Positions 10,137 to 22,185 of a DNA stretch of 64,000 nucleotides are shown in pieces. Position numbers and translations under genes: made by a program. Every line of letters starts with the position of its first letter. Position 1 is the first letter of the stretch. The stretch is from Clavaria fumosa. Lineage: Eukaryota; Basidiomycota; Agaricomycetes; Agaricales; Clavariaceae. The stretch lies in NCBI GenBank assembly GCA_951802425.1, contig OX637796.1:186001-250000 (forward strand), written 5' to 3'. The notes beneath the pieces are model-generated. The model had not been told where the DNA came from and made no database searches. It saw only the letters and a list, made by a program, of their open reading frames with translations.

Positions 10137-12658
10137 CAGTCTATGTATCAGACTGGGTCTCACACAACTTAAGCGTAAGGTCATGACGACAATACTAAGA
10201 TAAGGGGAAAAGAGTACAAAAATGGAAAAGACGAAGTATATATAGCGGGAACCCCGGCACTTGCCGACTTTCCCACGCTTGGACCCTCGGATCACGTGAT
10301 GCGCCCAGGCCCAGGTCATGTGACCTTCCGATTACATAATTTTGGACACAGCCACAGGTCATGTGACCTTCCAACAACCCTTCCCAGTTTCTCCACAACT
10401 GCTCTTTTTCAATGCTTATGTAAGCGATCCTAACATCACCCCCCTCTTAAGGCTGGGCGTCCCGACCAGCTAGCTTGGCTTTGTCGGGGTGGGAGAGGAA
10501 GAAGTCCAAGTACTTCACCCCACACCCCTGATGACTGCCAGGCCTGGCAGCACCCTGCGCCACCCCTCAGGATGGTAAGGCCGCCGCCCAAACCAGTCCC
10601 ACAAATTCCACTCCACATGCCCCAATGCACAGGGACCATCCCTGCTCCCACCAGCACTCACCACACCAACACCAGCACCAGCACCAGTACCACTAACCAC
10701 ACACACACAGCCAGATGACCATGACAGCAAGTTGCACGTGACTGGGCACAGGATTGCTGATGGGGAGTGGTGCACTGCCACCGCTGCCGCCATGTGCTCA
10801 TCCTCCCCCTCCAAAGCCAACACATCCAAAGTCTCCTGCTCCTTCTGCTCCTCCTGCTCCTCCTCGCTTTTGTCCTCCTGCACCGGCACAGACACAGGAG
10901 ACACACCCCCAACAGGCATGCCCCCTGCCTCCCTCGGCAACACAAATGCAAATGGCATATCCACATCCTCCTCCTCCTGCTCAGCAACAACAGGAGCAAC
11001 AACAACAACAGCAGCAGCAGAACTACCACCACTTGCCACACGCCCCAATGCACGGGGACCATCCCTGCTCCCACCAGCACTAATACCAGCACCAGCACCA
11101 GCACCAAGACTGACCACATCCAGGGTACACAGCAGAGGGGTCGCAAGAGGTTGCGAAACGGTCACAGCAGGTTGCAGTAGGGTCACAATAGGTCGGGCCA
11201 GGGTCACGAAAGGCTGTGCGGGGGTTGTGGCAGGTCGCAGTGTCCGTTCCGCAAGTATCCCATCCAGTCGCCTTTGCTGGGCATCAAGCCTCTCAGCCAG
11301 CACCTTCCATTCTCCGTACATCTCTGGCATTGGGGAGACACCATAGATCCTCTCCACCAACCTCCTACTCAGGTTTGACTCCAGCCAATGGACCAGAACA
11401 TCCGAATTGGCCACCTCAGTCATTCCCACCCGGCGGAACAGCATTTCGAACCTCGTAAAGAATCCCGGGGCTGTCATGGAGCCCTGTTTCAACCCTGCGA
11501 TATCCGCAAGGGCTGTTGCTCGGTCGTTCGGGTCGCCAAACACCTGCTTCATCTCCTCCATAAACTCCACCCAGGTTCCGGTTGCACCATTACCCAGGAT
11601 CTCTTCCACCCTCACATTTGCCCATTCAGCAGCAAATCCATCTCCAGTAATTTTGCTTAGAGCAAAAAGGACCTTTGCCAGGTCCGTGGCATAGACTGTC
11701 GGATTCACCATAAACAGGAGGCGAATTGACCGGAGGAACGTGCGGAAGTTCCTTTTCTGCCCATCGAAGGGGGCAATAGCTAGGTCCAGCATCATTTTAA
11801 GGCACTGTAAAATAAAGTTCCAGGCCTTGGGCACTCAGGACTTCTTCGATCTCTTAGCAGTCCTGTCCTCTTAGGCTGCTCCTCTATGTACTTATTTTTT
11901 CTATAGAACTCTTATTCTATGAAACTTTTGTTAACGTGGGGCCCAGATGGTGTCCCAGGTGGTCACTCCACAACTCCTAATGAGTTGCCCGTGTGCCCTT
12001 CTGACAATGGTCACAGAGCAAGGGCCCTGTCCACTGGACCAGGAAACTACAGAAAAACTACGTAGAGGGCCTTTCCGTGCCCTGTACACTACACGATTCA
12101 CTGGTACGTAGCTGTAAAACAAAGTTCTGGGCCTTGGGCACTCAGTATCACTTGGGGAGGGTCACAGTAGACTTCCTCCGGGTCTGGTCACGTGTATCTA
12201 CACACAGTAAAAATTTCATGCGGTTCTGTTACACACCGCAGGCAGGGTAAAGGAGAAGAGGATGATAGGGGCTGAGCTGTGACAACTGTGTCACAGTTTG
12301 AAATTAAGGGTCCAGGCTAGCCAGGTTAGGACACGGGGCTAGGGTGGACAGGGTTGATCTTAGTATTATATCAGACTGGGTCTCACACAACTTAAGCGTA
12401 AGGTCATGACAACAATACTAAGATAAGGGGAAAAGAGTACAAAAATGGAAAAGACGAAGTATATATAGCGGGAACCCCGGCACTTGCCGACTTTCCCACG
12501 CTTGGACCCTCGGATCACGTGATGCGCCCAGGCCCAGGTCATGTGACCTTCCGATTACATAATTTTGGACACAGCCACAGGTCATGTGACCTTCCAACAA
12601 CCCTTCCCAGTTTCTCCACAACTGCTCTTTTTCAATGCTTATGTAAGCGATCCTAACA
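10137..12658 (-). mobile_element. Gag-only LTR element F
   Basis: Minus-strand element of about 2.5 kb: 5' LTR 12361-12658, leader 11835-12360, gag 10515-11834, purine tract at 10436-10450 (AAGAGGGGGGTGA on the minus strand) and 3' LTR 10137-10435. Each LTR begins TGTTAGGATCGC on the minus strand, has a TATATATA box, and over 287 bases the two differ at one position that I can see. There is no protease, reverse transcriptase or integrase, so movement would need a partner element. The outer end of the 3' LTR (10137-10148) is altered, and no target duplication is visible. Confidence 0.7.
10515..11834 (-). CDS. Gag protein of element F
   Basis: An uninterrupted frame of 439 codons. Residues about 14-190 form the retrotransposon gag fold: FDGQKRNFRTFLRSIRLLF, TWVEFMEEMKQVFGDPNDR, FFTRFEMLFRRVGM. 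The C-terminal half is low-complexity (Ala/Gly runs, a Glu-rich stretch near residue 310) without a zinc knuckle. The mRNA may start after a splice acceptor (TTTTACAG) at about 11808, in which case the functional Met is the MMLDLAIAP one near residue 14. Gag would form the particle that packages the element RNA. Being open and flanked by near-identical LTRs, it looks recent. Confidence 0.7.
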   Translation of the reverse strand: MPKAWNFILQCLKMMLDLAIAPFDGQKRNFRTFLRSIRLLFMVNPTVYATDLAKVLFALSKITGDGFAAEWANVRVEEILGNGATGTWVEFMEEMKQVFGDPNDRATALADIAGLKQGSMTAPGFFTRFEMLFRRVGMTEVANSDVLVHWLESNLSRRLVERIYGVSPMPEMYGEWKVLAERLDAQQRRLDGILAERTLRPATTPAQPFVTLARPIVTLLQPAVTVSQPLATPLLCTLDVVSLGAGAGAGISAGGSRDGPRALGRVASGGSSAAAVVVVAPVVAEQEEEDVDMPFAFVLPREAGGMPVGGVSPVSVPVQEDKSEEEQEEQKEQETLDVLALEGEDEHMAAAVAVHHSPSAILCPVTCNLLSWSSGCVCVVSGTGAGAGVGVVSAGGSRDGPCALGHVEWNLWDWFGRRPYHPEGWRRVLPGLAVIRGVG

Positions 12659-13063
12659 CTATGGCACTGAAAAATAAGGTTCCAGGCCTTGGGCACTCAG
12701 TATCACTTGGGGAGGGTCACAGTGGTTGTCCTCCAGGTCTGGTCATGTGTATCTACACACAGTAAAAATGTCACATGGTTCTGTTACACACTGTGGGCAA
12801 GGTAAAGGAGAAGGGGATGATAGGGGCTGAGCTGTGACAATGTGTCACAGTTTGAAATTAAGGGTCCAGGCTAGTGGGTTAGGACATGGGGCTAGTGTAT
12901 CTACACACAGTAAAATTATTGTGCAGTTCTGTTACACACTGTGGGCAAGGCAGGGTAAAGGAAAAGAGGATGGTAGGGGCTTAACTGTGACAATGTGTCA
13001 CAGTTTGAAATTAAGGGTCCAGGCTAGCCAGGTTAGGACAGGCTAGGGTGGATGGGTGGATGT
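12128..13063. repeat. Triplicated leader segment of F elements
   Basis: Three imperfect copies (about 12128-12357, 12680-12900, 12893-13063) share TGTATCTACACACAGTAAAA, the palindromic TGACAATGTGTCACAG-like core, and GGGTCCAGGCTAGCCAGGTT. The segment GGCCTTGGGCACTCAG next to a TTTTACAG-like acceptor also occurs three times (11815, 12115, 12670). This suggests repeated recombination between F copies. Confidence 0.55.
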
Positions 13064-13065
13064 TA

Positions 13066-13297
13066 GTATTATATCAGACTGGGTCTCACACAACTTAATT
13101 GTAAGGTCATGACAACAATACTAACATAAGGGGAAAAGAGTACAAATAGTGAAAAGTGAAAGTATATATAGCAAGTGCTTTGGGACTTGCTGAAATTCCC
13201 ATGCTCAGACCCACTGCATCACATGACCATCCTGATATGGAAGTCATGTGATTTTCCAATTACATCACCCAGGTGGCTTATGTAAGCCATCCTAACA
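13066..13297 (-). mobile_element. Diverged F-family LTR
   Basis: A shorter relative of the F LTRs, about 232 bp. On the minus strand it starts TGTTAGGATGGCTTACATAAGC and ends GATATAATACTAACA. A TATATATA box is present. The next 209 bases (13298-13506) hold nothing that I recognise. Confidence 0.6.
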
Positions 13298-13506
13298 GGG
13301 ACCTGGAGTTCACATGACATGAACTTCCAGATACAGTAATATGAATCTTGGTAAGCACAAAAACAGGACTGCCTTGCTGGGCACCAGAAGAATAATTCAA
13401 AGTGCAACATGGTGATCACCAGAGTGTAGGGTGTCAGCCATACTGCTCATCTTTCATCACCCTCATCATCTGCTCCATTTCCCTGACCTACACTATTGGT
13501 ATCATC

Positions 13507-14253
13507 TGTTATGATCCATTTCAATCACATGACCATTGCCCCCACTCCAGACTCCACACCCTATGACAACTCTGATGAACTCCAATCTGCTCCATATCAT
13601 GTCTGCATACTCTGCTCCACTCCTTACCTGGACTCCATTCCCTTGTCACTTTGGACTTCATGGACTTCACATTGGACAACTTCCTGGCATTAGTCCTTGG
13701 TTGGAGACATAAGGACACTGTCCTACATCCATGGGAACATCACCTTGGTTAGAGACATAAGGACACTGTCCTACATCCATGGGAACATCATCTATCACAT
13801 GCATGGTCCAAACTATACTTGATGCTTACTACAAAACATACTATGAAATCTGTAGCATACAATGTTTCATAAGTATTACTAAGCTCCTGTCCTCATAGTA
13901 TAAGATCTTCACATGTACCTCTATACCCCCCAGTTTGAATATTAATATCTCTTGTCCTCTTCCTCCTTGTGCTTCTTCCTCATCACCCTCAATGCTCTCA
14001 ATGCTTATCTGCTTAACTCTGATGGACTCCAGAGTTATCTTCTGTCTCTGCATCCTCTTGTCTGCAACTGTCAATCTGTCAAATAGGGACTTGTATATAT
14101 GTGGTGGCACAACACATAAGTTGAGGCCACAGTCCCACTCCCTCCAAACCCTCTCACCTCTATATTGCCTCCTTGACATCAGACTCTGACTGGACTTTGT
14201 TACTGACATACTTCTGACCTTCTTGCCCCTTGGACCTTGACTGGACCTTGACA
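13507..14253 (+). mobile_element. Solo LTR with 5-bp duplication TCATC
   Basis: A 747-bp LTR of the B/C family beginning TGTTATGATCC and ending CTGGACCTTGACA, flanked by TCATC at 13502-13506 and 14254-14258. TATAAG is at 13899-13904 and AGTTTGAATAT at 13932-13942, 33 bases downstream, matching the promoter and start layout of the C LTRs. Confidence 0.85.
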
Positions 14254-14988
14254 TCATCCTGTTACTTTAATATCTTAGTGACATTGTAGTCCCCTTGCCA
14301 ATATTCATACCCTCAGTATATAAGTAGCCCATCTTTCCCTTGATTCTCCAGACTTTGGAATTCATTCATTCTTCACTCTACCTGTACAACTGTCTTACAC
14401 CCTTGCCCCTACAGTTGGGTTCACCACAACAGGACTTTGCTCTGGCTCTGCCTGACTATCTGACATGACACATTGCCAATAGAGTATTTTCCTCTGCCTC
14501 TTTTCAGCATGGGAAAAGACTAATCCAATCAACCTCCTCTGCTTTGCACAGCATTCATGGCAGACTTATAGAATTATGATAAAGGATGCAAAAAAAGTTA
14601 AAATTTGTAGGCCTCAAAACTGGTTTCACATATTGGGAAAATTTTTGAATTTTTTTAGAAAAGATTATTTCACATATCCAAGTTGGTCAGAAAATACAAA
14701 AGTTGTAGGGTTATAATATTTTAAATTTTTCTTCTAATTTTTTGGGTAGTATTATTATGGTTTGAATTTGTCTCAGCAACAAATGCATGGAAAAAATTGA
14801 CTCCTTTGAAAATCCTTTTCTGGCACTTTTTGAAACACTATCACTTCAGCAGGATTGACAGACTGACAGAAAATTTGACAATACATGGTCATGGCCTAAA
14901 CTACATGGCTATCTGAAGGCAATTTATTCTTGTTGAGCCAAATCTCGACAATGTTGCAATGCCCTCTGCCAGACAAAACGACGAGCTG
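14254..14988. other. AT-rich non-coding stretch
   Basis: No coding frame of note. From 14580 to 14860 it is strongly AT-rich with poly-A/T runs. It ends at the 3' end of the integrase-core gene and may include that element's 3' flank; no terminal repeat could be defined. Confidence 0.4.
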
Positions 14989-16703
14989 TCATCTCAATGC
15001 TGCTTTAAAGTCTGCTGAAACCACATCTTCCTCTACCTCACACTCGATATGTGTAACATGGGCTGGGAACCGATCTGAATCAAAGGTCATGTCCACCTCT
15101 TCTTCATCATTATCCCAATCCCCTGGATTGTTTTCATGGAAATGACGCATGAGGATAGGATCATCCATGACCTCCCAATCAATACCATATTCTATGATGC
15201 CAGGGTTTCCCTCATCAGAAGGACCACCAACCCAATCATTCCCATCATGAGCAAGAAGATGGTGTATCCCCCGAGGACCATCTTCTAGAATCCCAAATGT
15301 GAAAAGGTCCATGGGGCTCCTGTTGGGCTCATCTTTGAGGGAGATAATATGGTGGTTCCATGCTTCCACCCATTCCTCAAGGTCTTGGTTGATCGCATCA
15401 AGGAATAGCCAATGCAGAAGCCAGATGTGGGCGGAACAGTCTGGATCCAGATCCTCATTAGCTTCCAAGCTCATGAAAAAATCCTTCCACTTCGCTCCCA
15501 TCCCTTGGGTGACATCATACCATAGCCTCTCAGCACGGGTATTATGGACGCTTCTACAGACCTCATAAGACTTGAAACCAGTTTGTAAGTGTGCACTCAC
15601 GGTCCCCAGATATAGGCAGCTCCGCCATGATATTCATCAATCCATTTGGCAACCTCAATATTTTCTGTGCCATGATCACCTCTAATCCGCCTTGGAATTC
15701 CATATCGTCGTGTCGCCTCCAGGAACAGACACAACACTGTGGATGCACGATTATTGTTATGCACTCCAGCCCCAGTTACTGCCCGTGATCTTCCATCAAT
15801 GAAGGCATGTATGATCAATTTATATCGGATCAGCCCTAACATTGACAGTGAGACAAGCATAGATGGAAAGAAAAATACAGACCATGTTGGCCATCATGAT
15901 GCCAAAGAGAATTGATGCCTACAACATTGTAAACTCTTCGCTGTATCCGTCGCTGGCCAAAGATAGGTGGAGGTCCGTTGACGCGAAGGTATGCAGCTGT
16001 AACCCTACTTCTTGGAACATGAATGCGCAAACTCTTCAAATGGCCGTCAATCAATCGACGTCCAAAAGAGGGAAAATCTCTGAGGATGTCCCCAACAAGC
16101 TTGTCAAGATCTTCATCCGATATGAGAGACATCCGAGTGTGTCTGGGTGTGCGGACGTGATACTGATACGTAGTTCCGTCCTGGCGTTCGATGGTCTGAA
16201 ATGGCGATTCACCAGCGGGGAGAAAACCGCATTCTAAAGCTCTCCTCCTCACGGTTCGGGAGCTACACCCAAAGACGTTGGCAATAGCAGCAGGACCACG
16301 CAGCTGTAAAGCGGATTCTAGAAAGTGTGGATCAAATTCGATGCGAGGACGCCCAGGCCGACTACTTTGCTGATGACTCCTCACGACGAGCACAGCGGCT
16401 CGTCTGGCGGATCCAAGGCACGTTGGCGAGCATCATCCAAGTGATGCAGCATCGCATCGAGGCTGTGACATAGAGTCCTGTACTCCCCAGCTGGAAAGAC
16501 ACCACTATTCTGAAACGGGATTTATCCGGTAGTCGTTGTGAAAAATAGCGTCCACATACCCTTTCAGCGGCGATTCGAAGCTCTGAAACTTCACCCTGAA
16601 GTCTTTCAAGGGTACTCACATCAAGCACAAGCGACTGAAGCCCGGCTCCCACACGACCTGCTAAGCCATGGTAAGCCTCGCGATAAGCTTCGAGTGGGTC
16701 CAT
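14989..16703 (-). CDS. Integrase-core (DDE, rve-like) protein, spliced
   Basis: Likely ATG at 16703 (MDPLEAYREAYHGLAGRV). The first introns (about 16550-16394) are unresolved. The following exons are clear: up to 15883, a 47-bp intron 15836-15882, 15601-15835, a 47-bp intron 15554-15600, and 14989-15553. The protein has a helix-turn-helix-like N-terminal part (GRPRIEFDPHFLESALQL ... CSSRTVRRRALE). An RNase H-fold core follows with candidate catalytic residues in HDGQHGL (Asp), RGDHGTEN (Asp) and NTRAERLW (Glu). Proteins of this kind recur in agaricomycetes and resemble transposase/integrase. It is flanked by retroelement debris; I saw no terminal repeats, so it may be a mobile gene or a domesticated one. 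Confidence 0.7.
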
Positions 16704-17590
16704 TTCCCCAAGCAACAAAATTCCAATCGCCTTCGAGTGCGTGCAAAGCCTGAGCTCTATCGCGTATATGTGGCACTCCCTGTGTTGTGTCACAATGTGC
16801 TGATAGCGAGGATGGGTACAGTTGAGGACTTTCCGGCCCCAACTGCAGTCATTCTGCGGCCGAAACGATTCGCTATGACAAAGTCATGTGATATGGACCA
16901 AACAACAACAACCACAAGCACTCCAAAGAGCCTGTCTCAACCAAGCCTGAAACCTTGCTTCAATGCTGTGGGCATTGCCCCCACATATCCAGATGGTACT
17001 GCAGTGCACATGACTCACAGTAACTCATCATAATGCTATTAAATGAAATTATGTCATAAATCAGTATATCATTTATTATATAAGCTCTATAAATATGAAG
17101 CACATATTGGAGAGTGGCTGTTAGTCAATTCTATGGAATGAATCTATTTTCCCTTCCATTTATGCATTATTTCTTGACCTCTCTAAGAATTACTGTAAAT
17201 AGTAGTTACCTTTGAAACAATATAAATAGGCAGCTGGAAAGCATGTTCAGCATGCCCCCTGACCCAATATATTGTGTGACTAAGTGTTAGGCTAAGAAGC
17301 CAGCATTGCTCTTTCAGAGCTATTAGCTAATTAATCTAGACTAAGGTCCTGTGACTAGTCTAGATTAATACCCTGTTATCTTGGCAAGGCCTGTGGCTGC
17401 TGAAGTAGCACGGTTATCTCAGCAAGGTGTTGTGGTAACATCACATGACCCTACTAATACTCAAAACCACAACCTTTAGTGCCATGGTCACAGAGTCACT
17501 GACTAACCAGTCATGTTCCAGGACTGACAGTATAGCCCATTTGTGTGATGGTCCATCAATGTGGGATGCCATCACCACTGTTGGTCTTTG
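16704..17590. other. Non-coding flank of element C
   Basis: No supported gene. A minus-strand frame ending at 17441 continues across the element C insertion into the sequence right of it (37173-37225) when C is removed, consistent with C having split one older locus. I do not recognise the product. Confidence 0.4.
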
Positions 17591-17595
17591 ACACC

Positions 17596-18312
17596 TGTTA
17601 TGACCCCATCCGCTTGCATAAGCATGATCCCTGCCCCAGACTCCAAGCTCCATACCAACTCCGATCTGCTCCACTGTAACTCTGTGCACTCCGTTCCACA
17701 CCTCCATCGGACTTTACTCTGCCGGCCTTCGGACCATTTGGACTTCATTCCAGAACCTTCTCCCTCCATCCCCTCATCCTGTTTACCATCGAGAGGATAC
17801 CCTTGACCCATGGGAGTCACTTTTTTGTTGTTGTTTCTTTGTTCCATGAAAATTGCACAGGCACATGTGGTGAAACTCTCCTAGTAATTTGATATGTACA
17901 TTGTTTCACATTACTCCTATACTCTGTCCTTGCAGTATAAGTTTCCACCTGTATCTCCCTGCTCCTCAGTTCGAATATTAATGTCTCTTGACCTAAAACA
18001 TCTCTGAGCTTTCGTCCTCATCATCATCCAACTAACTCCAGCCAACTCTGATCAACTCTGGCAGACTCCGATATTCTCAGAGTTTGACTACTCTGTTTGA
18101 TTTCTTTCTGGCATTGTTTTCTGTTTGATAAATAGGGACAAGGTATATATGTGGTGGCACAACACATACGTTGAGGCCGCAGTCCCATAAGACTCCTTCT
18201 TCTCTACGTACTACTCCATTTCTCCGATATCGGACTCCAATTGGACTCCGATAATACATCTCCATTCCGCTCTGTTAACCCCTTCGCTGTTAACCTTGTT
18301 AGGACTGTGACA
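17596..18312 (+). repeat. 5' LTR of element C
   Basis: 717 bp, TGTTATGACCCC ... GGACTGTGACA. TATAAG is at 17936-17941, and AGTTCGAATAT at 17968-17978 marks the predicted transcript start 32 bases downstream. Confidence 0.9.
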
Positions 18313-18314
18313 GT

Positions 18315-18325
18315 ATATTCAAACT
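18315..18325 (+). promoter_or_regulatory. Self-priming primer-binding site of element C
   Basis: ATATTCAAACT lies two bases after the 5' LTR. It is the exact reverse complement of AGTTTGAATAT at 36803-36813 in the 3' LTR, the predicted first bases of the mRNA (32 bases after TATAAG). This is the arrangement described for Tf1/sushi chromoviruses, where the folded mRNA 5' end primes reverse transcription. No TGG-type tRNA site is present. Confidence 0.6.
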
Positions 18326-18352
18326 TCAAACCTCATATATACCAACTCAACA

Positions 18353-18867
18353 ATGCCTACTACACGATCCAGTGCTCGACTTCCACCTACTGTTGCCGAT
18401 GACGTTGACATTCCAGAACCAGCCAACAATACTCTGACTCTGAGTGTGTCCGGACCACCAGACCACAATGAAGAGTCAGATCCCTCAGTCACTGACGATG
18501 ACAACAAGCTAAATGAACCTCCGACACCTTGAGCTGAGTGCAAACCAACTCCAGCATGTCTCCTTCAGCAGATTATTAATGCCAACAAGTGCCCAGAGAT
18601 GGTAAAACTGTGTGACCCTGACACATTTGATGGCTTGGATGCTAAGAAGTTGAAAAGCTTCTTGGTCCAATGCCAGTTAAACTTCCTTGATCACCCAAGA
18701 GCGTTCAAGTCTGATTCTCATAAGGTATGCTACATCCTTTCTTTTCTCTGGGGCTTTGCCCTGGAATGGTTTGAACCGATGATCTTGGATGGTGAAGACC
18801 ATCCAGTCCTTTCAAACTATAAAATGTTCATTGCTCAACTTACAGAGAACTTTGGTCCTCACAATGC
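18353..18867 (+). pseudogene. Element C gag, 5' part
   Basis: Starts MPTTRSSARLPPTV and continues to FGPHNAV, where element D is inserted. One in-frame TGA (P-T-P-stop-A-E-C-K, about 18531) replaces a likely Arg. It contains MVKLCDPDTFDGLDAKKLKS and WGFALEWFEPMIL, the capsid segments shared with element B. The gene resumes at 30346. Confidence 0.85.
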
Positions 18868-19823
18868 TGTAAGGATAACATACAGCTCCAGCATGGAAAC
18901 ATGATGGATACCTACCATCCGAAGAACTCAGCACACACCCACCTTGTATCCAACGCGAACCGACCACCATCCGACACCATCCAATGCCCTCCGATGACCA
19001 TCCGTAAAGCCTGATACTCATCCAATAACTATCCGATATCGGACCCTCGTTAAATCAAATTCCTCGCCGCTGCCACATTACACAGGTGATCCATGGCGCC
19101 CATATACTCCAATTTCATTACTTTACTCTGCTTAGCACTCCTTGTGACTGATGTTTCATGTACTCTCCCCTGTTTCATCCTTAAATGCTGTAAATTTCAT
19201 ATCATGTGTTCCTCTGAATTTGTAAACATTTCTACACTCAAAAGTGTTTTATCTACGCTGATCCATGTATGTACTATACTCGATTATGCCTTCTCTTCTT
19301 TCCTACCAGCGTTCCCGATGACCGATTAATTCGGACTCTTCATTTCTACATACTATGCCATTTCTTCTATGACCTATGACCTCCACATGATCTTACCTAT
19401 GACCTTCCCTCATTCCCCATGACCTCCAGATCATCCGGTACAATCCGGAGCATTTGTAATTACAAAAATGTACTTAAGAACGTATCAGACTCTACAAAAA
19501 GCAGCTTATTCTCATCGCCCACATCTTGTGTGACCTCCATTAGGCTCATCCTCTGTCGTACACATCGTTCTGCTGGCCTTCGTCATTGCCAGCCCTTCGT
19601 ATCTTCAACTACTCTCTTGCTCAACATCAGATCTGATATCGGACTGATATCGGAGTCTATTGGACACTTTGGACATCGTGTACTCTCGTCCTATCAACTC
19701 ATTTAACTCATCCTCCACATCCTCCAAGGTTGCACTCACTGTTTTAGGTGTTGGGTCAGACCCCCCCTGAAGAACTTGACTGTAATCAAGCAGTTGCAGC
19801 AAATACATGTAATACCTACTACA
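18868..19823 (+). repeat. 5' LTR of element D
   Basis: 956 bp, TGTAAGGATAAC ... CCTACTACA. A 78-codon frame inside it (19093-19329) is present in both LTRs and is not thought to be a gene. Confidence 0.9.
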
Positions 19824-19826
19824 ATT

Positions 19827-19846
19827 CTGGAGCCCACCGTGAGGGG
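19827..19846 (+). promoter_or_regulatory. tRNA-type primer-binding site of element D
   Basis: Three bases after the LTR comes TGGAGCCCACCGTGAGGG, whose TGG pairs with the CCA end of a tRNA. The tRNA species was not identified. Element C lacks such a site. Confidence 0.6.
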
Positions 19847-19959
19847 GGGCCACAAAAAAGTCTTCACAACCACCTTCAAGGATCCCAAGAGGATCATCAG
19901 CATCCAACCCTCAACATTCCGAATGCCTGAGAGCCCGGATTCAGCTACCAACATCGGAC

Positions 19960-22185
19960 TTGCTGCAATCCAAACCATCTGGAGAAGTTATCGAATCTTC
20001 TCACCTTCACCCATCAAATATCCCCAGCATCTCTTCCATCGTATACTCACACACCAGTTTTAATACACCAGTTATCGCTTTACTGCAGCTACTACCTGAC
20101 GAACCGCAATCATCCCCGTCACTGCTCACACCATTACCACTTGACCCGAACATTTTACAGTTTCCACTGGACATCAAACAGCAAATGGCCAATCAAGTGA
20201 GATATCCACTCCGAGGCACACATGGTGCACCAGTATTCGACGGAGTACCAACACATCTCAACAGATACTTTGAAGACATACATATTGTCCTCACCGGTGT
20301 GAATCCCAACGCTCCTGAAGCTGACCTAATCCGCTATGCAAAGCACTACCTCGACACCAATACCTGCCTCTTATGGGAAACCTTAACACCACCACCACCA
20401 GATGAAGCCTGGACCTGGGACACATTTAAAGCAGCAGTCTGATGACTATATCCAGGTGCCGATGGTGGAAGGTTATTCTCCATCGCCAATCTTGATCATT
20501 TCATATTGGACTCAGCACAGAAGGGCATATATACACGTGCCGAACATGGAGAATATTACAGGGACTTCCTCCACATTACCTCACACCTCATAGATTCGCA
20601 GCAGATGACCACTAATGACAGAAACTGCCTATACATTCTTGGATTTGGTGATCACACAAGATGCCGGATTGAAAGTAGGCTCGCAATCAAGCTTCCCGAC
20701 CACCATCCTGAGGATCCATACCTGATGAATGAAGTACATGCCGCTGCCGAATTTTTATTGTCATCAACATCCCCTCTTTCTGCATCCACCAACTATTCTT
20801 CCGGACCCATCCGCTTCGCATCCGCAGCCCCCGGGAAAGAAGCACAACCCAAGATCAAGAAAGAAGAATTCAACATATCAGCTGCCCTTGTGACCTTTGC
20901 ATCCAGCATGGCTCAGCTCGAATCTATTTTATCAGCATCATCCCAAGACACAGCCAAACGACTGGCACCAAGGACGACCAACGGACTGATAAACTGAACA
21001 TGTAATTTCTGCTCGGAAACTGGTCACTTCATCAGTGCCTGCCCGAAGGCCCTCGAGTATATTGCAACAGGGAAATGTGTCTGGAATAGCGAAAATAGGA
21101 TTTGTTTACCCTCCGGACGCTACCTACCAGGTTCTATCGTTGGAAAGAACCTTTCCGAACACTTCGACAAGTACTATGCAACATATCAGTCCCAGAATGT
21201 ACAACCGACAATGACAGCTGTGTTCGAAGTCAAGCCGATGATGGTGTCCGATGACAATGCCAACATGGATGACACATCCAATGATGAAGAACAACCAGAT
21301 GCTGAACTGGAAGACATGGCTCGCATTTTTGCTAACGAAGTTGCAAAGAAGGTAGACAAAGGAAAAAAGCGAATGCCCACCACCAGGAACAACAATCCGC
21401 AACCATCTCGACTGCCCCCTCCACCTGCAGTGGTTATAACCCCACCATCAACCACCCAACCAATAAAACCTGCGAAGATCGACCGGCCTGATGTTCAATA
21501 CCATTACCAAGCACCAGTCGAAGACCCGAAAACCATTCAACAAGTTTTCGAATGGGCACTCGATGTCCCAGTCCAGATGACACAGCGTGAACTATTAGTG
21601 ATTTCCGGAGAAGTTCAAAAGAAGATGAAGGACATGGTAACAGCTAAACGAGTTCCTGTCACTACTGGTATCTTGCAGAACACGTTATTTACGGATGCTG
21701 CAGCACTGGACACCTCTGATCTCGTCGTAGCAGTTGACGCCACACCACTCCGAATTGTGGAAGGAACCCTCGATGGTCGGATCACAGCGGAATGTCTCCT
21801 AGACCAAGGAAGCTCAATCATCGCAATGAGATGTGACATTTGGGAGTGGCTCAGCAATCCCCTATACTCCGAACATATACTACACATGGAATCCTCACAC
21901 GGCACCATTGCACCGATGCTTGGACAGATCAAGAACTTTCCATTACAAATCGGACCATGCACCTTCCACGTCCAAATGCAGGTTGCCAACACCCTACCAT
22001 GTGAGGTACTTATCAGACAACCATTCTTTATGCTAACCGGATCGCAAATGATAGATCACCCACACAGAGCCCAAGACTTGATTCTAAACAATCCGAACAC
22101 TGGAGAGAGAATCATCATGCTGACTAGGGAGAGAATCTCACTCCGGAAAGTTTTAAAAGCAAAAACTAACAATCCGGATTTTTGA
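19960..22185 (+). pseudogene. Element D gag and protease region
   Basis: One reading frame interrupted by TGA-TGA at about 20440 and TGA at 20995. The gag part contains VRYPLRGTHGAPVFDG and YIHVP/GIYTRAEHGEYYRDF-type segments. The zinc knuckle CNFCSETGHFISAC lies at about 21001-21042. An acidic linker (DDTSNDEEQPDAELED) follows, then the protease segment ECLLDQGSSIIAMRCDIW with a D-x-G active-site form. The frame ends at 22185, where the reverse transcriptase continues in another frame. Confidence 0.8.

Noticed and set aside
10732..11346. Plus-strand frames of 109-204 codons opposite the F gag
   Set aside because: They mirror the low-complexity half of gag (Ser/Pro/Gln/His-rich) and carry no start context or domain.
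17441..17707. Minus-strand frame running into the element C 5' LTR
   Set aside because: The first third is LTR sequence; only the part left of 17596 belongs to the older locus and it matches nothing I recognise.
19093..19329. 78-codon frame in the element D LTR, also at 29615-29851
   Set aside because: It lies wholly within both LTR copies over the likely promoter and leader, and shows no domain; probably chance.
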